Of a stretch of 64,000 nt of DNA, positions 26,639 to 35,731 are shown piece by piece. Within the stretch, counting starts at the first letter, position 1. The number at the start of each line of letters is the position of its first letter. The DNA lies in the NCBI GenBank assembly GCA_035353175.1, contig DAOPZC010000004.1, positions 124,001-188,000 of the forward strand. The letters run 5' to 3'. Made by a program: the position numbers and the translations under genes. Under the pieces are notes generated by a model, which saw only the letters and a program-made list of their open reading frames with translations, did no database searches and was not told the origin of the DNA. This stretch comes from DAOPZC01 sp035353175. GTDB lineage: Bacteria > Verrucomicrobiota > Kiritimatiellia > RFP12 > UBA1067.

Positions 26639-27382
26639 ATGGGGACTGACTCGAACAGAGTGCCGGCGCACATTGCCATCATCATGGACGGCAATGGGCG
26701 TTGGGCGACGTTGCGCGGTAAACCGCGCTTGGCCGGGCATGAGGCCGGTTCCGAAACGGTGCGCTGCGTGCTCAACTATTGCCTCGATGCCGGCGTCCGG
26801 TATTTGACGTTGTATGCATTCAGCACCGAGAATTGGTTTCGTCCGCAGGAAGAAGTTTTGGGCCTGATGTCGCTGTTGGGCGCGTTCATCAAGAAATACG
26901 AACAGGAACTGATCGATCGGCAAGTGAGGCTGCGCGTCATTGGGCGCAGGGAAGATCTCTCAGAAACTCTGCAAAGCGTCTTGGCGCGCCTGGAACGGGA
27001 AACGGCGCAATTCGAACGTCAATTGATTATTGCCCTGAGTTACAGCGGGCGTAGCGAGTTGGCCCGGGCAGCCCGTTTGATAGCGGAAGAGGTGCGGAGC
27101 GGGACGCTTTCGCCTGAGGCGGTGGACGAGGCTGCCATCGCTTCACGACTGTACGCGCCGGACGTGCCTGACCCCGACCTCATAATTCGGACCAGCGGCG
27201 AAATGCGGATCAGCAATTTTTTGCTGTGGCAGAGCGCGTACAGCGAGTTTTATGTGACACCGGTTCTGTGGCCCGATTTCAGACAAGATTCTTTCGATGC
27301 GGCTTTAGCCGCCTATGCTAAACGCGATCGCCGTTTCGGCGGCGTTAAAATCGCCGATGCACGGGAGGTCCCTTCGTGTTGA
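26639..27382 (+). CDS. uppS: Undecaprenyl-diphosphate synthase (cis-prenyltransferase)
   Basis: UppS extends farnesyl diphosphate with isopentenyl units to make the C55 lipid carrier for peptidoglycan and other envelope glycans. The 247 aa protein has HIAIIMDGNGRWA with the catalytic Asp17, LTLYAFSTENW, and the C-terminal IIRTSGEMRISNFLLW and EFYVTPVLWPDF motifs. No good Shine-Dalgarno sequence precedes ATG 26639. Its end overlaps the cdsA start by 7 bases, so the two are translationally coupled. It heads the uppS-cdsA-dxr-rseP-ispG run, a gene order widely kept in bacteria. Confidence 0.97.
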   Translation: MGTDSNRVPAHIAIIMDGNGRWATLRGKPRLAGHEAGSETVRCVLNYCLDAGVRYLTLYAFSTENWFRPQEEVLGLMSLLGAFIKKYEQELIDRQVRLRVIGRREDLSETLQSVLARLERETAQFERQLIIALSYSGRSELARAARLIAEEVRSGTLSPEAVDEAAIASRLYAPDVPDPDLIIRTSGEMRISNFLLWQSAYSEFYVTPVLWPDFRQDSFDAALAAYAKRDRRFGGVKIADAREVPSC

Positions 27383-28281
27383 TCCGTAGAATTACTGCTG
27401 GTGTTCTGGTCGGAGCGGCATGGTTGTTCGGGTTGTGTTACATGCCCGGATGGATGCTGTTCGTCGTGTTGCTGCTGATGTCGTGCGTCTGTCAGAACGA
27501 GTTCTACCAGATGATGAAACGCAACGGACATCCGGTTAGCCGCAACTGCGGCATGGCCATGGGCATCGTCTGGCTAGCCGCGTGTTACGCGTTTCCGCCG
27601 TATGCTGCGCGTGAACTTCCGATGGGGCATCAGTTCGAAACGTTGGTGTTGGCCGTTTTGGTGTTCGCATTGCTTTTGCGCGTGCTGTTCGACTCGCGCA
27701 TCCAGAAACCGGTCGAGCATATTGGCGTAACCTTGCTGGGCTTCTTTTATCTGCCGTTCATGCTGAGCTTCTTCATCCGGTTGGCGCAGTGGGGAGCGGA
27801 CGAAATGTTTGAGATTCCCTGCGCGCGTGGGGGTGTGTATTTGGCGGCGTATATGGCGGCCGTCGTAAAATTCAGCGATGTGGGCGCGTTCGCGGTCGGC
27901 GTAACAATCGGCAAACACAAGATGTTTCCGCGCATTTCGCCGAAAAAGTCGTGGGAGGGGTTCGTTGGCGGCATCCTCGCGTCCATGGCGGTGAGCCTGG
28001 CAATGGTCGAAGCCGCGAAACACTTCACGTGTCTGCCGGGTGGACCGCTGCAGGAACTGAACGCCGTTCACGCGCTGATGCTCGGTTTGGTTTTGGGATT
28101 GGTGGGGGTCTTGGGTGATTTGATCGAGTCCATGTTCAAGCGCTCTGCCAACATCAAAGACTCTGCAGGGCTCTTGCCCGGCATGGGCGGCATCCTGGAC
28201 ATGTTCGACAGCCTGACCTTCACGCCCGCGGTCCTTTATTTCTATCTGGCTTGGTTTGTTGGACAAACGGTGGCAATATGA
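27376..28281 (+). CDS. cdsA: Phosphatidate cytidylyltransferase
   Basis: CdsA makes CDP-diacylglycerol from phosphatidic acid and CTP in the membrane, the branch point for phospholipids. The 301 aa protein is almost entirely hydrophobic helices and ends with the family signature: PKKSWEGFVGG, then GDLIESMFKRS, IKDSAGLLPGMGGILDMFDSL. The GTG start at 27376 has GGGAGG upstream and lies inside the end of uppS. Its stop overlaps the dxr start (ATGA), so expression of the three genes is coupled. Confidence 0.95.
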   Translation: MLIRRITAGVLVGAAWLFGLCYMPGWMLFVVLLLMSCVCQNEFYQMMKRNGHPVSRNCGMAMGIVWLAACYAFPPYAARELPMGHQFETLVLAVLVFALLLRVLFDSRIQKPVEHIGVTLLGFFYLPFMLSFFIRLAQWGADEMFEIPCARGGVYLAAYMAAVVKFSDVGAFAVGVTIGKHKMFPRISPKKSWEGFVGGILASMAVSLAMVEAAKHFTCLPGGPLQELNAVHALMLGLVLGLVGVLGDLIESMFKRSANIKDSAGLLPGMGGILDMFDSLTFTPAVLYFYLAWFVGQTVAI

Positions 28282-29480
28282 GGTCGGTCGTCATACTCGG
28301 AAGCACCGGTTCGATCGGAGAGAACACCCTGAAAGTTGCCGAAACGTTGCCTGCGGCCGTACGGGTGGTCGGGCTTGCGACGCGGAGCAAAGTGACGCGC
28401 GTGATTGACCAGGCGTTGCAGTTCGGGGTGGGGGTCATCGCCGTCGAGAATCTCGATGCTGCGCGCGAAGCGGAAACGTTGGCGCGACCTCATGGCATTT
28501 CTGTGTGGGCGGGAGCCGAAGGTGTTTCGGCGCTGGCCTCTCTGGCGGAGGCAGACACCGTTTTGTGCGCCCTCGTGGGGCTCGCCGGGCTGCGACCTGT
28601 GCTTTCGGCATTGGCGGCAGGTCACGACGTTGCACTGGCCACGAAAGAAGTTTTGGTTTCTGCCGGCGAGTTGGTCATGCGGCGGAGGGCGGAAGCCGGC
28701 GTGAGTCTTTTGCCGGTTGACAGCGAACACAGCGCGTTGTTCCAGTGTTTACAGTCGCCCGTTTACACCCCTGCCTGCGTGCGGCGTTGCGATGACGGAC
28801 TGAGGGCTGAAGACCGTGTGGCCAGTCTCGTCCTGACGGCTTCTGGCGGCCCCTTTGCGACCCATCCCGACACGGATTTCGAACGCGTCACAACGGAACA
28901 GGCATTAGCCCATCCTCGGTGGTGCATGGGCCGTAAGGTGACGATCGACTCCGCGACGATGATGAACAAAGGGCTTGAAATTCTGGAGGCACGCTGGCTC
29001 TTCAACATTCCGGTCCAGAAAATCGGCGTGGTGGTCCATCCGGAGAGCATCGTGCATTCTCTGGTGACTTTTGTGGACGGGTCGCTGATGGCCCAACTCT
29101 CATTACCGGATATGCGTTTTCCGATCCAATACGCGTTGACGTGGCCGGACCGCCTGGCCGCACCGATGCCGGTTCTTGATCTTGTGCAACAAAAGAACCT
29201 GACGTTTATTGCTCCGGACGAAACGCGGTTCCCGTGTTTGCAGTTGGTCAAGGATGCGGCACAGACGGGCGGAACCATGCCTGCTGTCCTGAATGCGGCA
29301 GATGAAGTGGCTGTTGAGGCGTTCTTAGGCGGGCACATTCCGTTCGCCGGAATCTGGCGGACCGTGGAGCGGGTGATGTCAGCCCATTCCGTGCAGCCGT
29401 GTACAGGCTTTGAGACTGTTTTCGAAGCGGACGCTTGGGCACGGCAACTGGCGTCCGAGGCTTGCGGTTTACAGAAATAA
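28278..29480 (+). CDS. dxr: 1-deoxy-D-xylulose 5-phosphate reductoisomerase
   Basis: Dxr converts DXP to 2-C-methyl-D-erythritol 4-phosphate with NADPH, the committed step of the MEP isoprenoid pathway. The 400 aa protein starts VVILGSTGSIGENTL (NADPH-binding loop) after two residues. It carries ATKEVLVSAGE, LPVDSEHSALFQCL (metal ligands Asp and Glu), TASGGPF and MNKGLEILEARWLF. The start ATG 28278 is fixed by the ATGA overlap with cdsA. rseP follows after 57 bases. Confidence 0.98.
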   Translation: MRSVVILGSTGSIGENTLKVAETLPAAVRVVGLATRSKVTRVIDQALQFGVGVIAVENLDAAREAETLARPHGISVWAGAEGVSALASLAEADTVLCALVGLAGLRPVLSALAAGHDVALATKEVLVSAGELVMRRRAEAGVSLLPVDSEHSALFQCLQSPVYTPACVRRCDDGLRAEDRVASLVLTASGGPFATHPDTDFERVTTEQALAHPRWCMGRKVTIDSATMMNKGLEILEARWLFNIPVQKIGVVVHPESIVHSLVTFVDGSLMAQLSLPDMRFPIQYALTWPDRLAAPMPVLDLVQQKNLTFIAPDETRFPCLQLVKDAAQTGGTMPAVLNAADEVAVEAFLGGHIPFAGIWRTVERVMSAHSVQPCTGFETVFEADAWARQLASEACGLQK

Positions 29481-29537
29481 TGAGTGAGTTTTCGGTGTGT
29501 TTACGGACAAATCACTGCAGGGAACAGGTATAAAACG

Positions 29538-30965
29538 ATGGAATTAGTTTGGTCGATTTTGGCAGGCATCTGCGTTGCGCTGTTGTTCAGCTTGGCAATC
29601 TTCATCCATGAGTTTGGGCACTTCCTGTCCGCCCGCTGGCTAGGACTGCAGGTCGACGCGTTCGCGATCGGCTTTGGCCCTGCCCTGTGGAAACGCACTG
29701 TCAACGGGATAGAATACAAAATAGGATGTATTCCTTTCGGCGGTTATGTGGCATTACCGCAACTCGACCCATCCGGCATGGAGAAGGTACAAGGCGATAA
29801 TCATGGGGATAAGGAGAGCACGCTGGACCTGCCAGACATCGCGCCTTGGAAGCGGATCGTGGTGGCTTTCGCCGGCCCCTTTGGGAATATCGTGTTGGCG
29901 GTTTTTCTGGCCTATTTGCTTTTTTTCTCGCCCGGCGTGAAGACGGGCGTGGTCGATACGCGGCTGGGTTCGGTTGAGGAATCGTCCGATGCCTGGAAGG
30001 TGGGGCTTCGTGCCGGCGACCGTATCTTGACAGTGAACGGTAAAACGGTCAAGACATGGACCGACTTGCAGGTGGAAAACCAACTGGCGGGGGAATCCGG
30101 ACATGCCAAGTTCGGCATTCTGCGGGGAGCGGAGCGGCTCGAGTTCGAACTCTCTTTCCAGACCAACAACCTTGTCGGGTTACGGGTGTTGGAAGGGGTC
30201 CATCCCGAAATGCTCTGTATTGTCTCAAGTGTCGTGCCCGGGTCACCGGCAGAAAAAAGCGGCCTCCGTTCCAATGATGTCATCCAGGCGATCGGCAACA
30301 TTCCTGTCTGCGGCGCATACCATTTTTCATCCCTCATTAAGCAGAATGGCGGCATCGAGGCGCTGTTGACGATCAAACGTGGGGCCGAACAGTTCAATGT
30401 GACCGTGACCCCTCGATACGACAGGAATGAAGACCGGCACCTGATTGGAATTCGGCCGCGCGACGGAATGGAGCGCGTGAAAGGGTGGATGATGTATCGC
30501 GATCCTTGGCAGCAGTTGAAGTGGGATTCCTTGTCGGTGGTGCGCGTGTTGCAGGCAATGGTGACGCCCAAGGAATTCAAGGCCGTCGCAAAAAATGTCG
30601 GCGGCCCGGTCGCCATCGTGCTGGGGCTCTACGATACGGTGCGCGGCGACCTGATGGACGGGTTTGGGTTCTTGCGCATGATCTGCGTGAACCTCGCGAT
30701 CCTGAATCTTTTGCCGCTGCCGGTCTTGGACGGCGGACACATTCTCTTCGCTTTGTTCGAGATTGTCACACGCCGTAAGCCGCATCCCAAAGTGGTTGCG
30801 GTTTTGGTCAACGCCTGTGCCGTCTTGCTGATTGGATTGATGGCTCTACTGGTCTATAGCGATATCGCCAAACGCGTGAAACTCAACAAAGCGTTGCGGT
30901 CACTGGAACGTGAAGCGACGGCACGTGAAACGGTCACAAATGCGCCCGCTGCGACTCAGCCGTAA
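29538..30965 (+). CDS. rseP: RseP-type intramembrane site-2 zinc metalloprotease
   Basis: A 475 aa site-2 protease, which cuts membrane-embedded regulators such as anti-sigma factors. The zinc motif HEFGH (residues 24-28) lies in the first helix and the third ligand Asp lies in LPVLDGGHILF near the C-terminus. Two PDZ domains lie between: one around RAGDRILTVNGKTVKTW, the other around PAEKSGLRSNDVIQAIG. ATG 29538 has AGGT upstream and gives the usual N-terminus, so the longer upstream reading is not used. The position between dxr and ispG is a common order. No sigma or anti-sigma gene is near. Confidence 0.95.
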   Translation: MELVWSILAGICVALLFSLAIFIHEFGHFLSARWLGLQVDAFAIGFGPALWKRTVNGIEYKIGCIPFGGYVALPQLDPSGMEKVQGDNHGDKESTLDLPDIAPWKRIVVAFAGPFGNIVLAVFLAYLLFFSPGVKTGVVDTRLGSVEESSDAWKVGLRAGDRILTVNGKTVKTWTDLQVENQLAGESGHAKFGILRGAERLEFELSFQTNNLVGLRVLEGVHPEMLCIVSSVVPGSPAEKSGLRSNDVIQAIGNIPVCGAYHFSSLIKQNGGIEALLTIKRGAEQFNVTVTPRYDRNEDRHLIGIRPRDGMERVKGWMMYRDPWQQLKWDSLSVVRVLQAMVTPKEFKAVAKNVGGPVAIVLGLYDTVRGDLMDGFGFLRMICVNLAILNLLPLPVLDGGHILFALFEIVTRRKPHPKVVAVLVNACAVLLIGLMALLVYSDIAKRVKLNKALRSLEREATARETVTNAPAATQP

Positions 30966-30984
30966 CGGGGGAGGTTTAAGCTGA

Positions 30985-32064
30985 ATGCTACGGCCCCGAA
31001 CAGAGACCCGGCGGATTATGGTCGGATCTGTGGCGATTGGCAGCGGAGCCCCGGTCAGTGTGCAGACTATGGCCAACGCGCATCCGCACGATGCTGCCGC
31101 CCTTCTGCGCCAGATCGACGAGGCCGCCGACTTCGGGTGCGATATTGTGCGGTTGACAGTTCCCGACCAGACTGCGGCGGAAGTGTTCAAGCAGGTACGG
31201 GCGAAGTCTCTCGTGCCTTTGGTGGCTGATATCCATTTTGACTACCGGTTAGCCTTGGCCGCCTTAGATGCAGGTGCCGACGGATTGCGCATCAACCCTG
31301 GCAATATTGGCGGGCCAGATTGTGTGCGCGCAGTGGTCAATGCGGCTCGAACACGCAGGGTGCCGATCCGCATCGGCGTGAACGGCGGCTCACTCGAAAA
31401 GGACATCCTCGCAAAATACGGATCAGCGACACCGGAAGCGCTAGTTGAGAGCGCATTGCACCATGTTGCGTTTTTGGAAGCAGAGGACTACCGCGAGATC
31501 AAAATCTCTGTTAAAGCATCGGATGTGCCGCGCACCCTTGCGGCCTACCGGTTGCTGTCCGAGCAGACCGTCTATCCTTTACACCTCGGCGTGACCGAAG
31601 CAGGCACCTTTATCCCCGGAACCGTCCGTTCCTGCGTGGCGATTGGAGCACTGCTGTTGGAGGGCATCGGCGACACAATTCGTGTTTCCCTCACCGACGC
31701 GCCCGCCAAGGAGGTCCGAATTGGAGTGGAATTGCTTCGCAGCGTTGGTCTGCGGGTGCCCGGGGCTGCCGTCACATCATGTCCGACTTGCGGCAGGACA
31801 CGTGTTGATGTGGTCGGACTGGCGACACGTGTAGAGGAAAGGCTGGAGCGTTTTTATCGCGAACACCCCGGTGCGGCACGGCCGCATGTGGCGGTGATGG
31901 GGTGCATTGTGAACGGCCCCGGTGAAGCCAAGAATGCAGATATCGCCGTCGCCGGCGGCAACCGTAACACCTTCACGCTGTTCATCCGCGGCAAGCGCAT
32001 CAAGACGTTGCCAGAGTCGGACGCCCTGGAAGCAATCGTCGGGCTCGTCGAAAGTTGGGCGTGA
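30985..32064 (+). CDS. ispG: 4-hydroxy-3-methylbut-2-enyl-diphosphate synthase (IspG)
   Basis: IspG reductively opens MEcPP to HMBPP in the MEP pathway using a [4Fe-4S] cluster. The 359 aa protein has the TIM-barrel start (VMVGSVAIG-like, then VSVQTM), LRINPGNIGG, and the cluster ligands in TSCPTCGRTRVD and GCIVNGPGEAKNADI. The length fits the short bacterial form without the insertion of the plant and chlamydial type. It is the last gene of the plus-strand run, 19 bases after rseP. A minus-strand gene ends 16 bases further on, with no clear terminator between. Confidence 0.97.
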   Translation: MLRPRTETRRIMVGSVAIGSGAPVSVQTMANAHPHDAAALLRQIDEAADFGCDIVRLTVPDQTAAEVFKQVRAKSLVPLVADIHFDYRLALAALDAGADGLRINPGNIGGPDCVRAVVNAARTRRVPIRIGVNGGSLEKDILAKYGSATPEALVESALHHVAFLEAEDYREIKISVKASDVPRTLAAYRLLSEQTVYPLHLGVTEAGTFIPGTVRSCVAIGALLLEGIGDTIRVSLTDAPAKEVRIGVELLRSVGLRVPGAAVTSCPTCGRTRVDVVGLATRVEERLERFYREHPGAARPHVAVMGCIVNGPGEAKNADIAVAGGNRNTFTLFIRGKRIKTLPESDALEAIVGLVESWA

Positions 32065-32079
32065 GGCGGCGCGGAGTTC

Positions 32080-33669
32080 TTACAACCCCATCGTTTTCGT
32101 CTCCTCTTTCAGGAGCCTCATGGCTTCAGCATCATTAGCTGCCTTTTCGAGCGCGATTTTGAAATATGCCTTGGCTTCAGCATGCGCCTTCTCGGCTTCA
32201 ACCTTGTCGGGAATGGCGGCGAAAATCCCGGCGATACGATTTGCGTTGCGGCCGAGGATCCATTCGCGGCTGTATGCGATGCCGCTTGTGGGATCGAACT
32301 CCTCTTTCTGGTCGGACGAAATCCAGGCGTTCATGAACTCGCGGAAATATTGGATCGCTTCCCGTGGTTTCTTTTGGGCCATGGCACGGTGCGCTTTGAC
32401 CTTGGGAAGTGACATGTCGTGCCAAAGCTTATCTTTGCCAGGTATCCCCTGTTCCAGCATATGAATCGCGAGATCAAAATTGTCGGTGATAAACGCGCCA
32501 TCAAGGATCTTGACCTTAATGTTGTTAACCGTGGTCTGGTCCGAACAGACCGCAAGAATGCGCTCTCCCAACGAACAGAGCCTTCTGATCAGATCAAGAT
32601 CGTCGACCATCTCATAAAAATAGCGATCAAACAAATTTCCGACCTGAACGGGAGACACCTTCGCGTTGAGCAATGCGTCAAGGCGCTCGGGCAATACTTT
32701 CTTGCTGCCTGCCACTCCGCTTTCTACCCAAATTCGCGAGGCATAATTCACCGCGTTCGTCTTATCAATCGCATTGAAGACCATCTGCTTACTGAGCATT
32801 TCAACAAGATCGGTCTTGCCGCTCTTTTGTATCGTTGAAAAAACGACTCGCGACAACTTTGCCAGTTGCGCATCGGGCAACTGAACAACGCATGCGTCAA
32901 AAGCGGGAGGCAACTTGGCCCAATCTTTAGCCGCAAGGACGCACCGGACCGACAGGGTGACCAACAAATCGCGATAGAGGGGCGAGTCTATTTTTTTGTC
33001 CTCAAGATATCGGATGAGGGGCGCTACGAATGCGTATTGACTTGATTCAGCCAATCCCCCGAGCGCCTGCTGCAGAATGGCCACGGCATCTTCAGGCTTA
33101 AGCGTGGTGAGAATGGCATCAAGATCCTTTTCTGCCCCTTTCTGGTCAACCATGGCCAACGAGGCGGACAACTGCCAATTCAAGACCTGGCCACGCAAAT
33201 CGGCAGGCAGATCCGCGCCGAGCGCAAGCAGACTCCCGCACCACTTTCTGATTTCCACATGGCTGTTCCGTTGCTGGTAATGGGTATAAACCTTTTCGAA
33301 AACTGCTCGTGCCAGTTCGGGTTCTGCTTTCCATGCCTGAAGAATTAATTCACACGCTTTGCTATCTTTGTTCTGCGCCAGCAGGAGGTCTATTTTCTGT
33401 GTGAAAAAACGGCCTTTTTGCCCTTGGTATTTCGGGTTGAGCAGTCCGTTGTCGATCAGTTTCAGGGCCTCATCCGTCTGGCTTGACGCTTGCAATTCCT
33501 GCACCCGCGTAAAAAGCGAATCAATCTCTTGGTTCAGCAATGCCGTCCGTGCGGCAATCTTTTCGTTTGACGGCTTACACCCCATCGTAAAAAAAAGAGG
33601 CGTTCCGACGATCAAGGCCAAACACAAACAACACGACCCCGCAAGCTGCTTTGCCGTCAATTTCATCAT
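32080..33669 (-). CDS. Exported helical-repeat protein, possible lipoprotein
   Basis: A 529 aa protein. ATG 33669 is chosen because AAAGGAG lies 5 bases upstream and an export signal then starts at once. The signal ends FFTMGC, a weak lipobox, so the protein may be lipid-anchored at that Cys. The rest is alpha-helical with TPR-like spacing (LQASSQTDEALKLIDNGLL; KPREAIQYFREFM; EKAHAEAKAYFKIALEKA), but no Pfam-level family was recognised. TPR-like proteins usually scaffold other proteins. It stands alone on the minus strand, tail to tail with ispG, and its promoter candidate is at 33706-33735. Confidence 0.6.
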   Translation of the reverse strand: MMKLTAKQLAGSCCLCLALIVGTPLFFTMGCKPSNEKIAARTALLNQEIDSLFTRVQELQASSQTDEALKLIDNGLLNPKYQGQKGRFFTQKIDLLLAQNKDSKACELILQAWKAEPELARAVFEKVYTHYQQRNSHVEIRKWCGSLLALGADLPADLRGQVLNWQLSASLAMVDQKGAEKDLDAILTTLKPEDAVAILQQALGGLAESSQYAFVAPLIRYLEDKKIDSPLYRDLLVTLSVRCVLAAKDWAKLPPAFDACVVQLPDAQLAKLSRVVFSTIQKSGKTDLVEMLSKQMVFNAIDKTNAVNYASRIWVESGVAGSKKVLPERLDALLNAKVSPVQVGNLFDRYFYEMVDDLDLIRRLCSLGERILAVCSDQTTVNNIKVKILDGAFITDNFDLAIHMLEQGIPGKDKLWHDMSLPKVKAHRAMAQKKPREAIQYFREFMNAWISSDQKEEFDPTSGIAYSREWILGRNANRIAGIFAAIPDKVEAEKAHAEAKAYFKIALEKAANDAEAMRLLKEETKTMGL

Positions 33670-33705
33670 TTCCGCTCCTTTAGATTCCTCATTAGCATTT
33701 TTTAT

Positions 33706-33735
33706 ACTATACAAACCATGATCCGGTTTGCGCAA
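33706..33735 (-). promoter_or_regulatory. Candidate promoter of the helical-repeat lipoprotein gene
   Basis: On the minus strand TTGCGC (33730-33735) and TATAGT (33706-33711) are spaced 18 bases apart. The leader would be about 30 bases and carries AAAGGAG. Confidence 0.45.
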
Positions 33736-33812
33736 CAGATTTTCCAGCCGTATCCGTTTCGCGAGACTGGAAGTCAATGGTCTTGTGCAACGGTATTTCT
33801 TGCGCGCTTAGC

Positions 33813-34658
33813 TTAACGGTGAAACGTCTGTGAGACAAATTCCAGCACCGAAGGAAGCGCTGTGCGCCAATATTCCCATGTATGACCGCCGTCCCGCGTT
33901 CGGTATTCATGCGGGATTTGTTTTTCTGCCAAAAAAATGTGCATCCGCGCGTTGTCGGATGCCAGAAAATCGTCATCGCCGCAGTCGATATAGAAACGGA
34001 CCGCTTTCTTTTGTTCTTCAGGCAACCGCTTGACCAGCGTGACAGGGCAGTACCGGTCGAGATAAGCGCTCAGCTGTTCTTCAGATGCGCCAACCTCGTT
34101 CAGTTTCATCCGTTTGATCATGGCTTCCCTGTCCCATAGAGCGCCGCTCAGGGGACAGCTTGACGCGAACAGATCGGGATGCTGCAACGCGTAGATGAAA
34201 GAGCCCAGACCTCCCATCGAGAGCCCCGCAACGGCGCGGTATTCCTTTTTTGTCCGACACCGATAGGTAGCTTCAACATGCGGAATCAATTCTCCAAAGA
34301 AATAATCTTCGAACCGGTACACCCCTTTGATGTCATTCATATACCACGTGGTTTCCGCATCCGGCATAACGATGATCATAGGCGCTGCACGACCCTCGGC
34401 GATCACGCGATCCGCAATGCGTTGCACATCGCCGAATTGGATCCATCCGGTCTGATCGTCGCTATAGCCATGCAACAAATATAGCACCGGATAACTGCGT
34501 TCAGAAGAAACATAACCGTCAGGAAGGTAAACCGCATATTTCATGTCCTTGGCAAGGATTTCGCTCTTTAAAGTGCGAACGTCAAAAACCTGACTCGAGG
34601 CATGAACACATGAAACCGTCATTAGGCCCAAGCGCAGGATATGCCAGATGCTTTTCAT
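33813..34658 (-). CDS. Putative esterase, alpha/beta hydrolase (esterase D-like family)
   Basis: A 281 aa hydrolase with an N-terminal export signal (residues 1-21). The nucleophile is Ser147 in GLSMGG, the acid is probably in CGDDDF, and His259 lies in DGGHTWEYW. The motifs YPVLYLLHGYSDD and YHVE-like helices fit the PF00756 esterase family (feruloyl esterase, S-formylglutathione hydrolase, enterochelin esterase). Export points to a carbohydrate-ester substrate outside the cytoplasm, but this is inferred. Its ATG overlaps the stop of the ahbD-like gene by four bases (ATGA), so it is co-translated with it. That is odd for an exported esterase. Confidence 0.8.
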   Translation of the reverse strand: MKSIWHILRLGLMTVSCVHASSQVFDVRTLKSEILAKDMKYAVYLPDGYVSSERSYPVLYLLHGYSDDQTGWIQFGDVQRIADRVIAEGRAAPMIIVMPDAETTWYMNDIKGVYRFEDYFFGELIPHVEATYRCRTKKEYRAVAGLSMGGLGSFIYALQHPDLFASSCPLSGALWDREAMIKRMKLNEVGASEEQLSAYLDRYCPVTLVKRLPEEQKKAVRFYIDCGDDDFLASDNARMHIFLAEKQIPHEYRTRDGGHTWEYWRTALPSVLEFVSQTFHR

Positions 34659-35731
34659 TTCGTTTGCATGCCTTTCTCGTCCGCCATAGGACAACTCGTC
34701 TCGGCTGCCATATAATCGCCCGTAACCGCATACGCCCTCGCCCGGCAACCCCCGCAATCGAAACGGAATGCACACGTGCCGCATGCGCCGCCATATTGGT
34801 CAGGACGTTTGAGATTATTAAACACAGCCGAATTTTCATAGGCCATTCTAAAGTCGAACCCGCACGCACGTAAGTCGCCGCTGGGCACATTCAGAAAACC
34901 GCACGGCTGTAAAACGCCGGTGTGCGAAATAAATGCAAAACCGCGGCCGCCCATACATCCGGCAGGCTCCCTGCCGGGTCTGCCTAGCGCATGCCAAACC
35001 CGCACTGCTTGTGGCGCGCACGTCTCTCGAACATGGATTGGGCCTTTCCGATCCATGTCGAAGGCCCAGCGCAAAACCGCCTCGGCATCACGGGGCGGCA
35101 ACGACAAATCACGCATTTCCGCGCCGCGACCAACTGGCACAAGAAAGAAAAGGTCAAGCGTCCGCGCACCATGCGTGATGGCGACCTCTCGGATAGCGGC
35201 CAGTTCATCTTTGTTGAGACGCGAAACCGTGGTGTTTACCTGAAACGGCATGCCGATTTCGGAGGCGACGACCATCGCGCGCATCACATTCTCAAACGCC
35301 CCCGCCACGCCGCGGAATGCATCATGCGAAGCGGCATTTGAACCGTCGAGGCTAAAGCTGCATGCGGCCACACCCGCATCTTTGAGAGCAAGCAACGCCT
35401 CGCGCGTCACCAGCGTGCCGCAGGGGGCCATGACGGAGCGCAATCCTCGTGACGTCGCGCCACGCACCAGCCCGAGGATGTCGGGGCGATACATGGGCTC
35501 TCCGCCTGTCCAAATGATCATGGGACGGCTGAAAGCCGCCAGGGAATCGAGAACGCGCAAGCAGTCATCGGTCGACAGCTCCCCTTGGTACGCGCAGTCC
35601 TTCGCGCCAGCGCGGCAGTGCCGACAGGCCAACGGACAGCGCCGCGTGATTTCCCAAGCGACTACACGCGGCCCGCAAGACTCGGCGAAGCCGCTGACAA
35701 GGGAGACGTGCTGTGCGTGGTGATTGTTCAT
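34655..35731 (-). CDS. ahbD: Radical SAM/SPASM protein resembling AhbD (haem b synthase)
   Basis: A 358 aa radical SAM enzyme with the cluster motif C32-x3-C36-x2-C39 (TRRCPLACRHC). It also has IIWTGGEPMYRPDIL, APCGTLVTREALLAL, CSFSLDGSNAASHDAFRG, and a C-terminal SPASM region with CGTCAFRFDCGGCRARAYA. These fit AhbD, which decarboxylates Fe-coproporphyrin to haem b in the siroheme-dependent pathway of sulfate reducers and archaea. ATG 35731 is set by the ATGA overlap with the upstream AhbC-like gene. The assignment rests on remembered motif similarity and on the pairing with the AhbC-like protein. A peptide-modifying SPASM enzyme is the main alternative, but no peptide gene was seen nearby. 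Confidence 0.75.
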   Translation of the reverse strand: MNNHHAQHVSLVSGFAESCGPRVVAWEITRRCPLACRHCRAGAKDCAYQGELSTDDCLRVLDSLAAFSRPMIIWTGGEPMYRPDILGLVRGATSRGLRSVMAPCGTLVTREALLALKDAGVAACSFSLDGSNAASHDAFRGVAGAFENVMRAMVVASEIGMPFQVNTTVSRLNKDELAAIREVAITHGARTLDLFFLVPVGRGAEMRDLSLPPRDAEAVLRWAFDMDRKGPIHVRETCAPQAVRVWHALGRPGREPAGCMGGRGFAFISHTGVLQPCGFLNVPSGDLRACGFDFRMAYENSAVFNNLKRPDQYGGACGTCAFRFDCGGCRARAYAVTGDYMAAETSCPMADEKGMQTK